This document shows, in pieces, positions 6,989-7,029 of a DNA stretch of 7,029 nucleotides (position 1 is the stretch's first letter; each line of letters opens with the position of its first letter). Location of the stretch: NCBI GenBank assembly GCA_016793415.1, contig JAEUMC010000632.1, forward strand, positions 1-7,029, in the 5' to 3' direction. Source of the DNA: Devosia sp. GTDB lineage: Bacteria > Pseudomonadota > Alphaproteobacteria > Rhizobiales > Devosiaceae. The position numbers were made by a program, and so were the translations under genes. The notes under the pieces were generated by a model. The model was given only the letters and a program-made list of their open reading frames with translations. It searched no databases and was not told the DNA's origin.

Positions 6989-7029
6989 GACGATAGAACC
7001 GCGATGCCAGTCTGAGGGTCTCCCTCCCC
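6980..7029. repeat. Wider inverted repeat and partial second copy of the palindrome, cut by window edge
   Basis: GGGGAGGGAGAC at 6980-6991 is the exact reverse complement of GTCTCCCTCCCC at 7018-7029, separated by 26 bases. The nine-base arm TCCCTCCCC of the first hairpin recurs at 7021-7029, so a second copy seems to begin at the edge. The right arm of the first hairpin can pair either with its own left arm or with this downstream copy, so the two folds exclude each other. The arm probably continues past base 7029. Confidence 0.65.

Noticed and set aside
1..7029. CRISPR arrays, tRNA or rRNA genes, insertion sequences, defence genes or an undescribed multi-gene system
   Set aside because: None could be supported. 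All reading frames with protein-like composition belong to the dpp operon or the cyclic di-GMP gene, and no spaced repeats, transposase motifs or tRNA cloverleaf were seen.

Overview
The window is GC-rich (about 65% by eye), densely coded DNA, with every supported gene on the + strand. The protein sequences, a CtrA-type TTAA-N7-TTAA site and a C/G-rich intergenic palindrome of a kind I recall as common in alphaproteobacteria all point to an alphaproteobacterium. It is probably a member of the Hyphomicrobiales; a Devosia-like genus is a guess.

Bases 1-4611 hold most of a dipeptide ABC importer operon in the order dppA (5' end cut off by the window), dppB, dppC, dppD, dppF. DppA is the periplasmic binding protein, DppB and DppC form the inner-membrane channel, and DppD and DppF are the paired cytoplasmic ATPases. 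dppB/dppC and dppD/dppF each overlap by one base (TGATG) and dppC/dppD are 4 bases apart, so these four are very likely co-transcribed and translationally coupled. The only sizeable gap in the operon is the 57 bases between dppA and dppB. It contains a strong GC-rich hairpin, a common arrangement for making more binding protein than membrane components. Both ATPases end at 278 residues and lack the cysteine-rich C-terminal tail of the E. coli proteins.

Bases 4612-4687 are a short intergenic region with no clear terminator but a near-consensus CtrA-binding site. Bases 4688-6913 encode a membrane-anchored CHASE4-GGDEF-EAL protein. Its GGDEF domain is degenerate (GPTEL in place of GGDEF, with metal and GTP residues lost). 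Its EAL domain keeps every catalytic motif I can check, so it is predicted to break down cyclic di-GMP rather than make it. This gene is probably a separate transcription unit from the dpp operon.

Bases 6914-7029 are non-coding and carry a C/G-rich palindromic repeat, with the start of a second copy at the window edge.

I see no evidence of a new multi-gene system. The genes belong to known families. The points of interest are regulatory (the hairpin, the CtrA site, the terminal palindrome) and the departures of individual proteins from their families.
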